Part shown: one piece after another, positions 15,757-25,576 of the stretch
Layout of the letters: every line of letters begins with the position of its first letter
How positions within the stretch are numbered: the stretch's first letter is position 1
Assembly: GCA_902362805.1 (NCBI GenBank)
Contig: CABIXY010000005.1
Location: forward strand, 62,001-126,000
Reading direction: 5' to 3'
Length of the DNA stretch: 64,000 bases
Source: Eubacteriaceae bacterium
Lineage (GTDB): Bacteria; Bacillota; Clostridia; Peptostreptococcales; Anaerovoracaceae
Notes under the pieces: generated by a model
What the model was told of the DNA's origin: nothing
Databases searched by the model: none
Seen by the model: only the letters and a program-made list of their open reading frames with translations
Program-made: the position numbers and the translations under genes

Positions 15757-17051
15757 TAGTTCCAATGAATGATTTTGCTCTTATTGAGGGTTGTTTTATT
15801 CTTTAATGCCACCGGAGTGTAGCTATGGTTCCACTTTCCACTGGACGGAAAGTAGGTAAAGTAGTCCCAACTTCTAACACCGTAACCGTTTTTTGCGCTG
15901 TAATAAATCATGATAGCCTTTTCACCTTTGATTGTACCAGAAAAGATGCCGTTGACAATCAGGGTCTTAGGATAATACAGGCTTTCATTCTTCAGCGCCA
16001 GATAGGCTTTTCTCGCCTGCTGCTGCGTCAGAGTTTTACTGGAAATCTTGACGCTCTTGCTGGCGCTGAAAGCTCCGTAATGCTTACTGCCATCCAGCGT
16101 CACATAGGCCCTCACCTTATAGTAATATCTCTTGCCTGCCTTTTTCTTCTTATCTGTAAAGGACGTCGTTGTTTTATTCTTAATCGTTTTTATTTTCTTA
16201 TATGTACCCGCTGCGCTGGCAGCTCTGAATATCTCATAGCCATCGGCATTTGCGTTCTTTGACCATTTGAGAACAGCACTGCCGGCCGAAGTGTAGATGC
16301 TGGTGATCTTTGCTTTGGTAACACCAGTTGTGCAGTTCATCCAGTCAGATCTCATACTTTCCACTGGTTTCCCCTCTACCAGGACATAAGGTGCAACCGC
16401 AAAAATATATTCTTTGTTCTCTTTTAATCCAGTGCAGATCCAGCTCGTCGTATCTCCAGAGGATATTATTTCGTCATAGGCATCGTAACTATAATCAGCC
16501 CTCATCCCATAGACATGATAACCGTCTGCTCCGTCGATCTTGTTCCAAGTTACCTTAACAGATGTCTTTCCCACTAGTTCCGTCTTTACTTTGGCCATTT
16601 CCAAACTAGCAAAATCTTCTTCATCGTATAGCCATTCCGCTTCTTTCTCGATATCCTTTCCTTCATCTTCGTCAAAAACGGAATAAACGGTTCGCAGCTT
16701 GAAACTATATGAGCCTGGAGTATCAGCATAGTAAGTATAGTTATAATAAGCGTCATCCATATCGTCAGAAGTCCAGACATCCATATCCAGTGCATCAATC
16801 TTTTCAATCAGCTTATAGCTGTTGCTTCCCGGTTCCTTGACATAGACTTCAAAATAGGAAAGATCGTTCAGTTCGTCTTCATCCGGATCGTCCCAGATCA
16901 TATCAATATATCCATATTCCATAGTTGCGAAAAAATAGCTGGGTGCATCGGTTTTCTGGGTGTACCCCAAAGCCGTCATACTGTTCACAGGCAGTATAGA
17001 AATAATGACTGCCATTGTCAAAATAATAGCAATCCTGCTTTTCTTTTTCAT
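15756..17051 (-). CDS. Secreted fibronectin type III repeat protein
   Basis: A 431-residue exported protein. The start at 17051 is chosen because AAGGAG lies 7 bases before it; earlier in-frame ATGs lie too close. A signal peptide (basic MKKKSR then a hydrophobic stretch to about residue 30) precedes acidic extracellular sequence. Two clear fibronectin type III domains follow, one beginning KTELVGKTSVKVTWNKIDGA and one containing SAGSAVLKWSKNANADGYEI. The C-terminal 90 residues are a separate domain I do not recognise. No sortase motif or anchor is visible, so it is probably secreted or held by non-covalent contacts. Confidence 0.8.
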   Translation of the reverse strand: MKKKSRIAIILTMAVIISILPVNSMTALGYTQKTDAPSYFFATMEYGYIDMIWDDPDEDELNDLSYFEVYVKEPGSNSYKLIEKIDALDMDVWTSDDMDDAYYNYTYYADTPGSYSFKLRTVYSVFDEDEGKDIEKEAEWLYDEEDFASLEMAKVKTELVGKTSVKVTWNKIDGADGYHVYGMRADYSYDAYDEIISSGDTTSWICTGLKENKEYIFAVAPYVLVEGKPVESMRSDWMNCTTGVTKAKITSIYTSAGSAVLKWSKNANADGYEIFRAASAAGTYKKIKTIKNKTTTSFTDKKKKAGKRYYYKVRAYVTLDGSKHYGAFSASKSVKISSKTLTQQQARKAYLALKNESLYYPKTLIVNGIFSGTIKGEKAIMIYYSAKNGYGVRSWDYFTYFPSSGKWNHSYTPVALKNKTTLNKSKIIHWN

Positions 17052-17189
17052 TCTCATTCTCCTTAAATACAAAATAAATCATAATATCTTTTATTCTTAT
17101 CTGATATTTTACCACTCATTTTATAAATTTCAATAATATAGTATTATTAGAGAAAAAAGTTAATTTTTAGTTAATATTTCAAAATGTTA

Positions 17190-17218
17190 TTGTTCTTTTT
17201 ATGATTACTTCGTATAAT
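17190..17218 (+). promoter_or_regulatory. Sigma-A promoter of the first surface-protein gene
   Basis: TTGTTC, a 17-base spacer and TATAAT lie 43 bases before the ATG at 17262. Confidence 0.65.
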
Positions 17219-17261
17219 AAATTTAACAGGAAAATTGTTAAGGTAAGAAAGGACAAATATT

Positions 17262-18477
17262 ATGAAAAAGTCAAGAATTATCAGTGTCGCTCTGACACTA
17301 GCGCTTGTTCTAACCACAGTATTTGCAGGAACGCAAAGCGTGTTTGCGGATACTGCAAAGGACAAGATAAAAGCAGATGAACCTGCAATCGGCGCAAAAT
17401 TCCAAAGTGGTACAACAATGAAAGCAGCCGATGAAGACATCGTTGTACCTGCGGTCAATCTCAATTCAAAAAGTAGTGCTAAAATTTATTCAACCGTCGC
17501 CTATAGCAGTGCAAATTTAATTTATACAAAAGTGAGCATTCCAAAAGCCGGAACTTTTAGTTTTGGGATATGGGCCGGTGCTCCTGGAGCAGTAGGACTT
17601 TACAGTTCCATTGATGCAGGGGCAAAGCCTATTAAAACAATGGAAGTGGATCAGTCTGACTTCAGTAATGATGACTATGACACATTTAATGTGAAGGTAA
17701 GCAAAGGCGGTACATATTACCTCGTCTTCGGAAGCACTAGTTCAACCCCAGCTCAGAGCGCTTTTGACACTTACTACGCACGGAGGCACTCCATCAAAGA
17801 ATGTTGCATATTATGGCTCCAGCATCGGCAGTAATTATTCGTATTACAAGGTAAAAGCAACCGCAACAGGATATCTGACAATTAGCTTCCCGGCTGGCAC
17901 AGATGGAGATTACTCCAAATATTCTGTAAAGCTTATGAACAGCAGCAAGAGTAAAAATCTCTTCAAAGGTGTTGTAACCGTTGACAAATATGGTCGAAAC
18001 TTTATTACATATGCTGGAGTTCCAAAAGGTACTTACTATATTGGAATTAAAACAACAGAAGATTATTACCAAGTAAAGTGGAACTTCACTAAAGTTTCAG
18101 AAAACAGTGGTAGCACCCGCGCTAAGGCAAAAAACATATATAAAGGCAACACGAAGAAAGGCACCATTCTGGCAACACAGACAAGCAAAAACGCTGACTG
18201 GTACAAAATCAAAGTAAACAGTTCCCAGCTAGTAAAACTCGCTTTCACTACCTATACAGGTGGTTATTCCGGCGGTTTCAGAATTTCTGTTTACAGCGCT
18301 GGCAAAACCAAAGCTTTTGGTTCGGCAGATTTCTATTATGGTGATCCCGCAGACATCCTATCTTTGACCACGAAGATTAACGGCATCGATACCGGCAGAC
18401 TGCAAAAGGGAACTTATTATATCAAGGTTCAAAAATATGGTTCTGCAAGTGGTTTTTATAAACTTCAGTGGAAATAA
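17262..18477 (+). pseudogene. Secreted beta-rich protein, frameshifted copy
   Basis: This is the first of two tandem paralogs. The first frame (17262-17834) opens with signal peptide MKKSRIISVALTLALVLTT and reads on to FDTYYA, then becomes unrelated sequence. From about 17784 a second frame resumes as GGTPSKNVAYYG and continues to 18477 with homology to the intact neighbour. The neighbour has SYAPAGGT where this copy has YYA-GGT, consistent with a net loss of 5 bases near 17780. The encoded modules resemble bacterial pre-peptidase C-terminal domains. It could be a true pseudogene, a switchable gene or a sequence error. Confidence 0.8.
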
Positions 18478-18481
18478 GTCT

Positions 18482-18517
18482 AAAATATGCTGAACACCAT
18501 GTTCAGCATATTTTATA
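18482..18517 (+). terminator. Terminator between the tandem surface-protein genes
   Basis: Perfect 15-base arms AAAATATGCTGAACA and TGTTCAGCATATTTT around CCA; the second arm itself ends in Ts. Confidence 0.8.
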
Positions 18518-18555
18518 ATAAGATTATAATTCACATTTCAGAAAGGAATACACGT

Positions 18556-19698
18556 ATGAAAAAAACAAAATTACTCAGTCTGGCACTAACCATTGCTCTG
18601 GTACTGACCACAGTCTTTGCCGGAACAGAATCTATCTTTGCTGCAAGTTCTCAGGAAATGCAGGCAAAATCAACTGATCAGATCAATGCCGTCAATCTAA
18701 ACAGCAAAGATAAGGTGGATATCTGGTCAATATCTTATGATAAGAATACGACTACATATATTCCAGTGTATATTCCCAAAGCTGGTACCTTTAAAATCGA
18801 TCTTCAAGGCATTGACTACCAGTACGGTAGCAACGTAAAATTAAAAAATGCCCCAACTGCAAGCGCCGGCTCCATCGGCTATGGAAAATATATATCCGCA
18901 TCAAGTCCAGAAGCTGTCATGTATGCCAGTGTCAGCACAGCTGGCACCTACTATTTGGAATTTTCAACCACTACCTCTGGAACTTATAAGACTGCTTTCA
19001 GCGTATCTTACGCGCCAGCTGGAGGGACGCTAAAATCTGGTACAGAATTTTTCGGTACCAGCCCTAACGGCAAAGTATCTTACTACAAAATTACAACAAA
19101 AGGAACCGGTTATCTAAAAGTGACTTTTCCTTCTACCGCAAGCGAATATAGTCCATCCTATAGCGTAAAACTGATGAACTCCAAAAAGAAAAGTATTTCC
19201 GGAGATTATCAATCTGTTTATTCCAGTAAAAATTACACGACTTATTTTGGAGTAGGTAAAGGTACTTATTACATCGCCGTTAAGACCAGTGATCCAATGT
19301 ACGGAATGAAAGCGACTTACACTAAAGTCACAGAAAACAGCGGCAGCACGAAGTCAAAAGCCAAATCAATTTATAAGAAAGGCACAAAGAAAGGCATCAT
19401 CACCGCTGCACAGAGCAGCACTTCCGGCGACTGGTACAAATTCAAGATTACGAAATCGCAGACAGTAAAGTTCAGCGTTTCAACACTGACCAGTTCTAAT
19501 GGGGGATTAAGGATTTCCTTCTATAAGGCTGGCAGCAGCTATGCCTTCGGATCGCAGTCTTTCTCTTCTTATACTCCATCGGGAACTATTCAGCCATACA
19601 CCTACGGCTACGGGAAAAAACTCTCCCCTGGAACTTACTACGTCAAAGTGCAGAAATACAGTAGCGGTAATGGATATTACAAGATGAAATGGCTGTAA
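18556..19698 (+). CDS. Secreted beta-rich protein, intact paralog
   Basis: A 380-residue exported protein with signal peptide MKKTKLLSLALTIALVLTTV and probable cleavage after AGTESIFAA. Three repeated beta-sandwich-like modules follow, each ending in a pattern such as GTYYLEFSTT, GTYYIAVKTS or GTYYVKVQKY, resembling pre-peptidase C-terminal domains. It is rich in Ser, Thr, Tyr and Lys and has no protease domain or anchor. The start at 18556 follows GAAAGGA. It is a tandem duplicate of the frameshifted gene just upstream. Function unknown; binding or surface-layer roles are possible. Confidence 0.8.
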   Translation: MKKTKLLSLALTIALVLTTVFAGTESIFAASSQEMQAKSTDQINAVNLNSKDKVDIWSISYDKNTTTYIPVYIPKAGTFKIDLQGIDYQYGSNVKLKNAPTASAGSIGYGKYISASSPEAVMYASVSTAGTYYLEFSTTTSGTYKTAFSVSYAPAGGTLKSGTEFFGTSPNGKVSYYKITTKGTGYLKVTFPSTASEYSPSYSVKLMNSKKKSISGDYQSVYSSKNYTTYFGVGKGTYYIAVKTSDPMYGMKATYTKVTENSGSTKSKAKSIYKKGTKKGIITAAQSSTSGDWYKFKITKSQTVKFSVSTLTSSNGGLRISFYKAGSSYAFGSQSFSSYTPSGTIQPYTYGYGKKLSPGTYYVKVQKYSSGNGYYKMKWL

Positions 19699-19708
19699 TT
19701 CAACATTA

Positions 19709-19735
19709 AAAAGGACTCCTTTCGGAGTCCTTTTT
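19709..19735 (+). terminator. Terminator of the intact surface-protein gene
   Basis: AAAGGACTCC and GGAGTCCTTT arms around TTTC, followed by a T-run. Confidence 0.85.
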
Positions 19736-19751
19736 ATATTGGTGATTCTCT

Positions 19752-19859
19752 CTAGTTATAGCAGTTACAGAAAATGATAACTAACAGTAAGAAGAAGAAT
19801 AATAGGCTGGTATCAATACCGCCGCCTTCACCATTAAATAAACCACAATTATTTGACAT
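19752..19859 (-). CDS. 35-residue hydrophobic peptide, possibly sporulation-related
   Basis: A short frame with a good ribosome site (AGGTGA, 6 bases before the ATG). It begins MSNNCGLFNGEGGGIDTS, continues as an almost pure hydrophobic helix LLFFFLLLVIIF and ends CNCYN. The Gly-rich start and single helix are like the small YjcZ-type sporulation peptides of Firmicutes, but the match is by general appearance. It stands alone, downstream of nothing obvious, near spore-coat genes. Confidence 0.6.
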   Translation of the reverse strand: MSNNCGLFNGEGGGIDTSLLFFFLLLVIIFCNCYN

Positions 19860-19986
19860 GTAATTCACCTGCTTCTTTCATATTTTTTAATATACAATAT
19901 GAGTAAAACGGCAAAATTGTTACAGAATTCGATGGTTATTTTTAAATACAACGTGACTATTGTTATGCCAACACAGCGATCCTCTT

Positions 19987-20556
19987 CTAGCGTTTGATAT
20001 CTCCGCCGGACAGCACATCGTCGTAGACTGCGCGGCTGCCACCGATGAACTTCGGTCTGGTTCTCGCACAAACCACGTTGGCTTCTCCAATTTTCTTCAC
20101 AGAAATGCGCACAGGGACAGCGACCCGTTTCAGCTGCATGCCGATCAGCGTATCGCCGATATCCATGCCTGCATCAGCTTTGATTTCCTCAACGGCCACA
20201 GGATGCTCCGCGTTTTGATAGACGGTCATAGCGAAAGATCCGCCGGCGTGGAGCTTTGGTACCACGTTTACAATCTCCGTTCCTGGCAGCAAAGCAGCTT
20301 TTTCGACGATAACAGCGCGGTTGAGATGCTCACAGCACTGTGCTGCCAAAAAGATACCTTTCTCCCTTAGAACCGGCATCACGCCTTCATAGACTGCCTT
20401 CGCCGCATCGATGTCAGAACCCTTACCGATATGCGCCCCTTTGATCTCACTGGACGAGCAGCCGATGACAAAGATGTCACCTTTGTTCAGTTTTGCTACT
20501 GCAAGCAGCTCTGTCACAGCATGTGCTGCCTGCTCTCTGATTTCTTCATAAGTCAT
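19987..20556 (-). CDS. UPF0340/YwlG-family protein (DUF436)
   Basis: A 189-residue conserved Firmicutes protein. Recognisable segments are FVIGCSSSEIKGAHIGKGSD (about 29-48) and AAQCCEHLNRAVIVEK (about 71-86), with a Cys pair that may bind a ligand or metal. No enzymatic activity is established for the family to my knowledge. It is the last gene of the run from cdaA, 19 bases after ahcY; the ATG follows GAAGGTGA. Confidence 0.85.
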   Translation of the reverse strand: MTYEEIREQAAHAVTELLAVAKLNKGDIFVIGCSSSEIKGAHIGKGSDIDAAKAVYEGVMPVLREKGIFLAAQCCEHLNRAVIVEKAALLPGTEIVNVVPKLHAGGSFAMTVYQNAEHPVAVEEIKADAGMDIGDTLIGMQLKRVAVPVRISVKKIGEANVVCARTRPKFIGGSRAVYDDVLSGGDIKR

Positions 20557-20575
20557 TACTAATCACCTTCTTAGT

Positions 20576-21826
20576 TTATACATTCCAACTGTTCAGATAG
20601 GCATCCTGCTCTTCTGTCAGCTGATCGATTTCGATACCCCAGGCAGCCAGCTTTCTCCTGGCAACCAAATCATCAATCTCGCCGCTGACATCGATGACCA
20701 CATTGTCCAGCTCTTGGTGATGGTCTTTGATGTACATGGCCGACAGCGCCTGTACGGCGAAACTCATATCCATGATTTCGGCCGGATGCCCATCTGCCGC
20801 AGCAATGTTGACCAGCCTGCCCTCACCGATTACGTTGACCCATTTGCCGTTTGAAAGGCGATAACCCATGATATTTTTCCGGGTTTCTTTTTTTTCTACA
20901 GCGGCCGCTTCTAGCCCCGCCATATCCACCTCGCAGTCAAAATGTCCTGCATTGGTTAAAATCGCTCGATCCTTCATCTTCAGCATGTGATCCACAGTTA
21001 TCGTCTTGCAGCAGCCTGTAGCTGAGACAAAAATATCTCCCAGAGCTGCGGCTTCTGCCATGGTCATCACATCATAACCGTCCATTTTCGCTTCGATTGC
21101 CTTGACAGGATTGATCTCCGTGACAATGACCTTTGCACCTAACGCCGCCGCTCTCATGGCGATACCACGGCTGCACCAGCCATAACCCACTACGACCACT
21201 GTTTTTGATGCCACGATAAGATTGGTGTTTCTCATGATACTGTCCCAAACTGATTGACCAGTACCATAACGGTTGTCAAAGAGGTGCTTGCAGTCAGCGT
21301 CGTTGACCGCCACCATAGGGAATTTGAGGATACCTTCCTTCTCCATGGCTTTCAATCTGATAACGCCAGTTGTCGTTTCTTCACAGCCGCCCCAGACTTC
21401 TTCCGCCAAATCCGGACGTTTCGTGTGAATCAGCCCCACCAGATCGCCCCCATCGTCGATAATAATATTCGGCTTCTGCTCCAGGCACATCTCAATATGT
21501 CTGTCATATTCTTCAGCGGTGGCACCGTGATAAGCAAAGACAGCCAATCCGCTGTCCGCAAGAGCCGCCGCCACATCGTCCTGTGTGGAGAGGACATTGC
21601 TTCCTGTCACCGACATCTGTGCGCCGCCTGCCGCCAATGCCAGGCACAGGTATGCAGTTTTCGCCTCTAAGTGGACAGAAAGGGAAATCTTAATTCCCTC
21701 AAAAGGCTTCGTCCTGATAAACTCTTCTTCCAAACCGCGAAGCAGCGGCATGTTATTTTTCACCCATTCAATCTTCTGATGTCCCGAAGGCGCCAGCGAG
21801 ATATCTCTGATATCATATTCTCTCAT
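20576..21826 (-). CDS. ahcY: S-adenosylhomocysteine hydrolase
   Basis: A 416-residue NAD-dependent enzyme that splits S-adenosylhomocysteine into adenosine and homocysteine, closing the methylation cycle. Family motifs are SVHLEAKTAYL (about 49-59), DDGGDLVG, EETTTGVIRL, NRYGTGQS and the nucleotide loop VVVGYGWCSRG (about 214-224). The C-terminus ends shortly after LTEEQDAYLNSWNV and lacks the usual extension with the terminal YRY-type tail, as in the short Thermotoga-like forms. It sits 20 bases after the GerMN lipoprotein gene. No SAH riboswitch fits in that gap. Confidence 0.92.
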   Translation of the reverse strand: MREYDIRDISLAPSGHQKIEWVKNNMPLLRGLEEEFIRTKPFEGIKISLSVHLEAKTAYLCLALAAGGAQMSVTGSNVLSTQDDVAAALADSGLAVFAYHGATAEEYDRHIEMCLEQKPNIIIDDGGDLVGLIHTKRPDLAEEVWGGCEETTTGVIRLKAMEKEGILKFPMVAVNDADCKHLFDNRYGTGQSVWDSIMRNTNLIVASKTVVVVGYGWCSRGIAMRAAALGAKVIVTEINPVKAIEAKMDGYDVMTMAEAAALGDIFVSATGCCKTITVDHMLKMKDRAILTNAGHFDCEVDMAGLEAAAVEKKETRKNIMGYRLSNGKWVNVIGEGRLVNIAAADGHPAEIMDMSFAVQALSAMYIKDHHQELDNVVIDVSGEIDDLVARRKLAAWGIEIDQLTEEQDAYLNSWNV

Positions 21827-21846
21827 AGTAACTTCCTTTTCTTCTG

Positions 21847-22359
21847 TTATTTTTCTATCTCCAGAGGTGCTGTAAAGCGCTCTGTAATATCAACGTGACC
21901 CATGAGGGTTTCTGCTTCTTCACCGTCGATAGTAAAGGAAACAGATTTTACTTCGTCATAAGACTGCATCAAAGTGCTCACAATCTGAGAAACCAAAAGC
22001 TGCTCTTCTACAGCGCTTCCAGTCAGATTCCTGCTGGAAAAATCTACAATGACATCCCCATTTTCTTCATTTACATTGATGATAGTATAATCATCTCTAA
22101 ATGCGGTGGCAATGCCATCCTGTCCCTTGAGCTTGCTCTCCTGTAAAGCATTCAGCGTATTCAGATAAAGCTCCGCTCTGCCAGATCCCTTGACTTCAGA
22201 ATCCACAGTAAGTAAAATTTGATCTGCTTTTCCCTTGAGAAGAAACTGAGGATTGACTACAGTCAAAACGACTCTCTGCCTGCTGCCGCATCCCGTCAGA
22301 GCCATAAAAAGGGAAATGACGATGAGCATGATGATTACTTTTAAAAAACCATGTTTCAT
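21847..22359 (-). CDS. GerMN-domain lipoprotein
   Basis: A 170-residue lipoprotein with an export signal and a lipobox (FMALTGC, lipid Cys near residue 24). The mature part is one GerMN (sporulation/spore germination) domain with the typical core ELYLNTLNALQESKL and DVIVDFSSRNLTGSA. GerMN domains are thought to bind peptidoglycan-related ligands in spore envelope assembly. It follows glmS by 9 bases, so it is part of the cell-wall precursor operon. Confidence 0.82.
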   Translation of the reverse strand: MKHGFLKVIIMLIVISLFMALTGCGSRQRVVLTVVNPQFLLKGKADQILLTVDSEVKGSGRAELYLNTLNALQESKLKGQDGIATAFRDDYTIINVNEENGDVIVDFSSRNLTGSAVEEQLLVSQIVSTLMQSYDEVKSVSFTIDGEEAETLMGHVDITERFTAPLEIEK

Positions 22360-22368
22360 AAACTGCTC

Positions 22369-24198
22369 CTATTCGACGGTAACGCTCTTAGCCAGGTTCC
22401 TCGGTTTGTCGATGTCTTCGTCCCTCTCTCTGGCGACATAATATGCAAATAACTGCAGTGGAATCACGGTCAGCAGCGGTGTCACCTCATCGGCGCAGTT
22501 TGGAATGTAGATGACCTCCGTGCTTTCCTGCTCAATTTTCGTGTTCCCTTCTTTTGCAACAGAGACCACGTGAGCCAATCTCGCTTTTACCTCGACGATA
22601 TTGGAGTACATCTTGTCGAACAATCTATCCTGTGTAGCTAACGCGATGACGATAGTCTCCGGTTCCATCAATGCGATGGTACCGTGTTTCAATTCTCCTG
22701 CCGCAATCGCAAAAGAGTTAATGTAAGACACCTCTTTCAGTTTCAGAGAGCCTTCGTAGGCTACTGCTGAATCAATGCCCCGTCCGATAAAGAAGACCTG
22801 GTCTCTGTTATAAAGGAACTTGGCCAGTTCTTCCACCTCGCCAGCCCTGTCAATGACCTTCTCCACTTTCTCTGGAATCGCCTTCAGTTCTGCAATCATC
22901 TCTGTATAATATTCTCTGCTGATCGTTCCTTTCAAGTTCCCCATATAGAGGGCAATCAAATACATACATACCAGCTGGGTCGTGTAGGCTTTGGTTGAAG
23001 CGACTGCGATTTCCGGTCCTGCCCATGTATAGAACACGTCGTCAGACTCTCTTGCTACAGAACTCCCCACCACATTGACGATGGACAGCACTCTGGCCCC
23101 TTTACGTTTGGCTTCCCGCAGAGCTGCCAATGTGTCCAGAGTTTCGCCCGACTGGCTGATAGCGATAAACAAGGTTTTGTCGTCGACAAAAGGATCCCGG
23201 TACCTGAATTCAGATGCCACGTCCACTTCTACCGGCACTCTCGCCATCTTTTCAATTGCATATTTTCCAACCAATCCTGCGTGGTAAGCCGTCCCGCACG
23301 CCACAATATAGATCTTGTTAAAAGTCTCTAAATCCTCCAAAGTTAGAGAAATCCCGTCCAACTTGATCTGATCGTTGTCGTCCAGCCTTCTCATCAAAGT
23401 CTCACGAATGGCCTTTGGCTGTTCGTGAATCTCTTTCAGCATAAAGTGTTCATAACCTTCTTTTTCGGCATCTTCTAAACTCCAAGTAACCTGCAGCACA
23501 TCCCGCTTAATCGGATTTTTATTCTGATCGAGAATTTGAATTTTCTCCGGCGTGCAGATGACCATCTCCCCGTTTTCAATCAAGTAAATTTTGTCCAGAT
23601 ACTTCAGCAGGGCCGGAATATCTGAAGCGATGAAATTGCAGCCTTTTCCCAGACCTGCAATCAGCGGTGCATCCTTCCGGAAGGCCACGATTTTTCCTGG
23701 TTCATCCTTCGATATGGCCGCAAAGGCATAAGCGCCTTTCATTTTTTCTACGGCAGCGAGAACCGCATCTTCCAGACAGCCTTTGTTCAGTACCCCGATC
23801 AACTGGGCGATGACTTCTGAATCCGTCTCCGTCTTGAAGCGGATACCGTGTTCAGCCACGAGCCACTCTTTCAGTTCTACATAGTTTTCTACGATGCCAT
23901 TGTGCACGATGGCAATGCTTTCGTCTTGATTGATATGAGGATGGGCATTTTCATCAGAGGGAACTCCATGAGTAGCCCATCTTGTATGTCCAATACCTGT
24001 GGTGCCGTACAGTTTTTCTCCTGCTATGGCCCTTTCCAGGTTCTCTATCTTTCCTTTTTGTTTCCGAACAGCAATGCTGCCCTTATCAATAAGGGCAATT
24101 CCTGCTGAGTCATATCCTCTGTATTCTAATTTTTTCAGTCCGTCGATGATAATGTCTCGGCAATTATCATGACCGACGTATCCTACGATTCCACACAT
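22369..24198 (-). CDS. glmS: Glutamine--fructose-6-phosphate aminotransferase
   Basis: A 609-residue enzyme that makes glucosamine-6-phosphate from fructose-6-phosphate and glutamine, the entry to peptidoglycan precursors. The N-terminal amidotransferase begins MCGIVGYVGH with nucleophile Cys2; two SIS isomerase domains fill the C-terminal half (AISQSGETLDTLAALREAKR near 375); the end KPRNLAKSVTVE is typical. It lies 17 bases after glmM, leaving no room for the glmS ribozyme common in Firmicutes. Control may therefore come from the CdaA-CdaR-GlmM operon context. Confidence 0.96.
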   Translation of the reverse strand: MCGIVGYVGHDNCRDIIIDGLKKLEYRGYDSAGIALIDKGSIAVRKQKGKIENLERAIAGEKLYGTTGIGHTRWATHGVPSDENAHPHINQDESIAIVHNGIVENYVELKEWLVAEHGIRFKTETDSEVIAQLIGVLNKGCLEDAVLAAVEKMKGAYAFAAISKDEPGKIVAFRKDAPLIAGLGKGCNFIASDIPALLKYLDKIYLIENGEMVICTPEKIQILDQNKNPIKRDVLQVTWSLEDAEKEGYEHFMLKEIHEQPKAIRETLMRRLDDNDQIKLDGISLTLEDLETFNKIYIVACGTAYHAGLVGKYAIEKMARVPVEVDVASEFRYRDPFVDDKTLFIAISQSGETLDTLAALREAKRKGARVLSIVNVVGSSVARESDDVFYTWAGPEIAVASTKAYTTQLVCMYLIALYMGNLKGTISREYYTEMIAELKAIPEKVEKVIDRAGEVEELAKFLYNRDQVFFIGRGIDSAVAYEGSLKLKEVSYINSFAIAAGELKHGTIALMEPETIVIALATQDRLFDKMYSNIVEVKARLAHVVSVAKEGNTKIEQESTEVIYIPNCADEVTPLLTVIPLQLFAYYVARERDEDIDKPRNLAKSVTVE

Positions 24199-24215
24199 AA
24201 TCTAACCTTTCTGTT

Positions 24216-25568
24216 TTAACTGAATTTCCTGCTGATCAAATCAGCCAATTCCTGAGCCATCAGATGAATCTGCTCAATATCCTCTCCTTCTATCATAACC
24301 CGAACCAGAGGTTCCGTACCTGACGGTCTGATCAAGACTCTGCCGCTGCCCTCCATCTCGGCTTCAATCGCTTCAATGGCAGACTGCACCTCCTGGTCTT
24401 CCATATATCTCTTCTTATTTTCATTTGTTACATCCGCATTGACTAATACCTGAGGGAAAATTTCAATCTCCGCTGAAAGCTCAGATGGTTTTTTGGAAGA
24501 TGCCTTCACAGCCTTCATGAACTGCAGGGAAGACAGAGTGCCGTCTCCCGTCGTCGTATAGTTTAAGAAGATGATGTGCCCAGACTGTTCTCCGCCCAAA
24601 ACACAGCCGGTCTTCAGCATGGATTCCAAAACGTATCTGTCGCCGACTGCCGTTACATCAACCTCTGCGCCGACTTTGCCGATGATGTACTGATGAAACC
24701 CGATATTGCTCATCACCGTTGCCGTCACTTTGTTGGCCGCCAGTTGACCGGCATCCTTCAGCATCTTCGCACAGATGCAGATCGTCTTATCCCCGTCGAT
24801 CACGAGCCCCTTCTCGTCGACGACAATCAATCTGTCCGCGTCTCCATCAAAGGCCAGACCGATGTCAGCCTTTTCTTCCACCACTTTTTGCTGCAGCTTC
24901 TCCGGATGAGTAGAGCCGACAGCATCGTTGATGTTGATTCCATTGGGATCACATCCGATGGTTATTACCTCCGCTCCCAAAGCTTCGTAAACGGCCGGAG
25001 CAGTTTTATATGCCGCACCATTGGCGCAGTCTAAAACGATTTTCATACCGTCTAATCTCACGTCGATGGTTTCTAGTAGGAACTTGCAGTAAAGCTCGGT
25101 GGCATTTTCTTCGGCTTCCAGGCATCTGCCCAGTTCCTCCCCCGACATATGACTGTTCGGATCGATGTCCCGAATGATGATATCTTCGATTTTTTCCTCA
25201 ATGGCATCGTCCAATTTAAATCCTTCACTGTTGAAAAATTTAATGCCGTTATATTCGAAAGGATTGTGAGAAGCTGAAATGACAATACCTGCATCCGCCT
25301 GGTAATACTTCACCAAGTAGGCGACTGCCGGCGTTGGAATCACTCCAACTTTGATCACATTGCCCCCCACAGCCAGAATTCCAGCTGTCAGGGCATTTTC
25401 CAGCATATCTCCCGACACTCTGGTATCTTTTCCGATGACGATAACCGGTCTTTTATTCTCTTTTCTCAGGACGTGCGCACCTGCTTTTCCCAAATTGAAA
25501 GCGAGTTCTGGAGTTAACTCCGAATTGGCGACTCCTCTCACGCCGTCTGTACCAAATAATCTACCCAT
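24216..25568 (-). CDS. glmM: Phosphoglucosamine mutase
   Basis: A 450-residue enzyme that interconverts glucosamine-6- and 1-phosphate. The phosphoserine is Ser100 in GIVISASHNPFEYNG, the metal loop is DGDADRL, the sugar-binding loop is GGEQSGH, and the phosphate-binding end is RPSGTEPLVRV. In Firmicutes GlmM also binds and inhibits CdaA, and the gene order cdaA-cdaR-glmM here is the conserved one. It lies 8 bases after cdaR. Confidence 0.96.
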   Translation of the reverse strand: MGRLFGTDGVRGVANSELTPELAFNLGKAGAHVLRKENKRPVIVIGKDTRVSGDMLENALTAGILAVGGNVIKVGVIPTPAVAYLVKYYQADAGIVISASHNPFEYNGIKFFNSEGFKLDDAIEEKIEDIIIRDIDPNSHMSGEELGRCLEAEENATELYCKFLLETIDVRLDGMKIVLDCANGAAYKTAPAVYEALGAEVITIGCDPNGININDAVGSTHPEKLQQKVVEEKADIGLAFDGDADRLIVVDEKGLVIDGDKTICICAKMLKDAGQLAANKVTATVMSNIGFHQYIIGKVGAEVDVTAVGDRYVLESMLKTGCVLGGEQSGHIIFLNYTTTGDGTLSSLQFMKAVKASSKKPSELSAEIEIFPQVLVNADVTNENKKRYMEDQEVQSAIEAIEAEMEGSGRVLIRPSGTEPLVRVMIEGEDIEQIHLMAQELADLISRKFS

Positions 25569-25576
25569 GTCTACCT

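Noticed and set aside
24199..24215. Possible glmS ribozyme upstream of glmS
   Set aside because: Only 17 bases separate glmM and glmS, far too short for the ribozyme.
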